A DNA stretch of 64,000 nucleotides, taken from assembly GCF_025263265.1 (NCBI RefSeq), contig NZ_CP079869.1, positions 1,426,001-1,490,000 on the forward strand. Direction: 5' to 3'. Under the pieces are notes generated by a model that searched no databases, was not told the DNA's origin, and was given only the letters and a program-made list of their open reading frames with translations. Both the position numbers and the translations under genes were made by a program. Of this stretch, positions 63,035 to 64,000 are shown piece after piece. This stretch comes from Mycobacterium sp. SMC-4 (GTDB lineage Bacteria; Actinomycetota; Actinomycetes; Mycobacteriales; Mycobacteriaceae). How positions within the stretch are numbered: position 1 is the first letter of the stretch; each line of letters opens with the position of its first letter.

Positions 63035-64000
63035 CTAGCTGCTCTGGGCGGGCGTGGCGGTCTTGTTGGGGCGGCGGCGCCGACGACGGCGACCCGACCC
63101 CGAGCGCGCCTCGGCTGCCTGGCCGTTCTCGCTGATGTTGTCGCTGCCGCTGTCGGAATCGGCCGGCGTGGCGGCATCCGGACCGTCGGGATGCCCGTCG
63201 ACCTGCTTGCCGCCCCGGGTGCGCCGGCGGGTGCGGTCGCGGGTGGGCCGTTCGCTGCGCTCGCGGGGAGCACGGGGCTCGCGCGCAGGCTTGTCGGCCG
63301 TGCGCTTCGGCTTGCCGATCGAACCGCCGGCGTCGGTCGGGATCTTCAACTCGTCGTAGAGGTGCGGCGAACTGGAGTACGTCTCGGCGGGGTCGGGCGT
63401 GTCCAGGCCCAGCGCCTTGTCGATCATCGACCAACGGGGCAACTCGTCCCAGTCCACCAGCGTGACCGCGATGCCGGTCTTGCCGGCGCGGCCGGTGCGC
63501 CCGATGCGGTGCACGTAGGACTGCTCGTCCTCGGGGATCTGGAAATTGATGACGTGGGTGATGTCGTCGATGTCGATACCGCGGGCGGCCACATCGGTGG
63601 CGACCAGCACGTCGACCTCACCGGTACGGAACGCCTTGAGCGCCTTCTCGCGTGCGCCCTGGCCCAGATCGCCGTGCACCGCGCCGACCTTGAAGCCACG
63701 CTCACCGAGCTCGTCGGCGACCTTCTGGGCGGTGCGCTTGGTGCGGGTGAAGATCATCGTCGCGCCGCGGCCCTCGGCCTGCAGGATGCGCGCGACCATC
63801 TCGACCTTGTCGAGCGCGTGCGCGCGATAGGCGAACTGCTCGGTGCTGTCGTGGGTGGCCGACGAGTGCGGCGCCTCGGCGCGGATGTGGGTGGGCTGGT
63901 TCATGAACGTGCGGGCCAGCGTGATGATCGGGTCCGGCATGGTCGCCGAGAACAGCATCGCCTGACGCTGCGCCGGAATCTGCTTGAGGATCCGCTCGAT
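63035..64000 (-). CDS. rhlE: DEAD-box RNA helicase RhlE, C-terminal part (5' cut by window)
   Basis: The frame stays open to the window edge; 321 residues are visible: motif III SAT in MLFSATMPD, IFTRTK, VLVATDVAARGIDI, and VI HRIGRTGRAG, followed by an Arg/Lys-rich tail typical of RhlE. It unwinds RNA in ribosome assembly or RNA decay. The Q-motif, Walker A and DEAD box lie beyond base 64000. Confidence 0.93.
   Translation of the reverse strand: MERILKQIPAQRQAMLFSATMPDPIITLARTFMNQPTHIRAEAPHSSATHDSTEQFAYRAHALDKVEMVARILQAEGRGATMIFTRTKRTAQKVADELGERGFKVGAVHGDLGQGAREKALKAFRTGEVDVLVATDVAARGIDIDDITHVINFQIPEDEQSYVHRIGRTGRAGKTGIAVTLVDWDELPRWSMIDKALGLDTPDPAETYSSSPHLYDELKIPTDAGGSIGKPKRTADKPAREPRAPRERSERPTRDRTRRRTRGGKQVDGHPDGPDAATPADSDSGSDNISENGQAAEARSGSGRRRRRRRPNKTATPAQSS

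Overview
This is a high-GC actinobacterial chromosome segment, almost certainly from a fast-growing Mycobacterium/Mycolicibacterium. Gene order follows the M. tuberculosis Rv3266c to Rv3211 interval nearly step by step: rmlD-wbbL-manB, fbiA-fbiB, whiB2, the mannose-phosphate genes, alkB-rubA-rubB, ahcY, tmk, mtrA-mtrB-lpqB, comF-like, hpf, secA1, the desA3 system, rsgA, aroA, sigH-rshA, the BCCP-like carrier, pdtaS, whiB1, a diacylglycerol-kinase-like gene, entC, a parA-like gene and rhlE. Family assignments come from reading motifs and remembered orthologues; no database was searched.

Layout. 1-2320: cell-wall rhamnose linker and GDP-mannose genes. 2321-3343: a DUF559 (Vsr-like) gene bracketed by two inverted copies of a 61-bp palindrome. 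3322-6184: F420 operon (fbiA-fbiB-NUDIX). 6185-13015: whiB2 and mannose-phosphate metabolism (PMM/PGM, SIS protein, ManA) with a flavoprotein. 13039-17199: amino-acid permease, a small Cys-rich protein, and the alkane hydroxylase system AlkB-RubA-RubB-TetR. 17326-19953: ahcY, an extra lipoprotein and tmk. 20743-24870: MtrA-MtrB-LpqB signalling.

24867-30189 replaces the single gene expected between lpqB and comF. It holds a Tat-type Rieske lipoprotein, a membrane protein built of two matched Cys-bounded repeats, an EspK-like protein translationally coupled to it, a convergent EspJ-like gene and a second DUF559 gene. This is an ectopic espK/espJ pair in the same convergent arrangement as in the ESX-1 region, part of it lower in G+C. 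It is the strongest candidate for an undescribed system here.

30422-37073: comF-like, hpf, secA1, an Rv3235-family gene and a WS/DGAT-like gene with a damaged active-site motif. 37096-42033: a compact meta-cleavage aromatic catabolic cluster (hydroxylase, extradiol dioxygenase, hydrolase, hydratase, TetR) without aldolase or dehydrogenase. 42076-45143: the DesA3 desaturase and its reductase, each preceded by the same composite operator. 45208-52944: housekeeping and hypothetical enzymes (rsgA, aroA, SRAP, methyltransferases, SDR, YbaK). 52945-54179: sigH-rshA behind a SigH-type promoter. 54224-58784: ribosomal protein bL37, BCCP-like carrier, PdtaS, WhiB1, lipid kinase, an extra aroQ. 58721-64000: GNAT, entC with a C-terminal frameshift, phosphatase, ParA-like, an Rv3212-like protein and the 3' part of rhlE.
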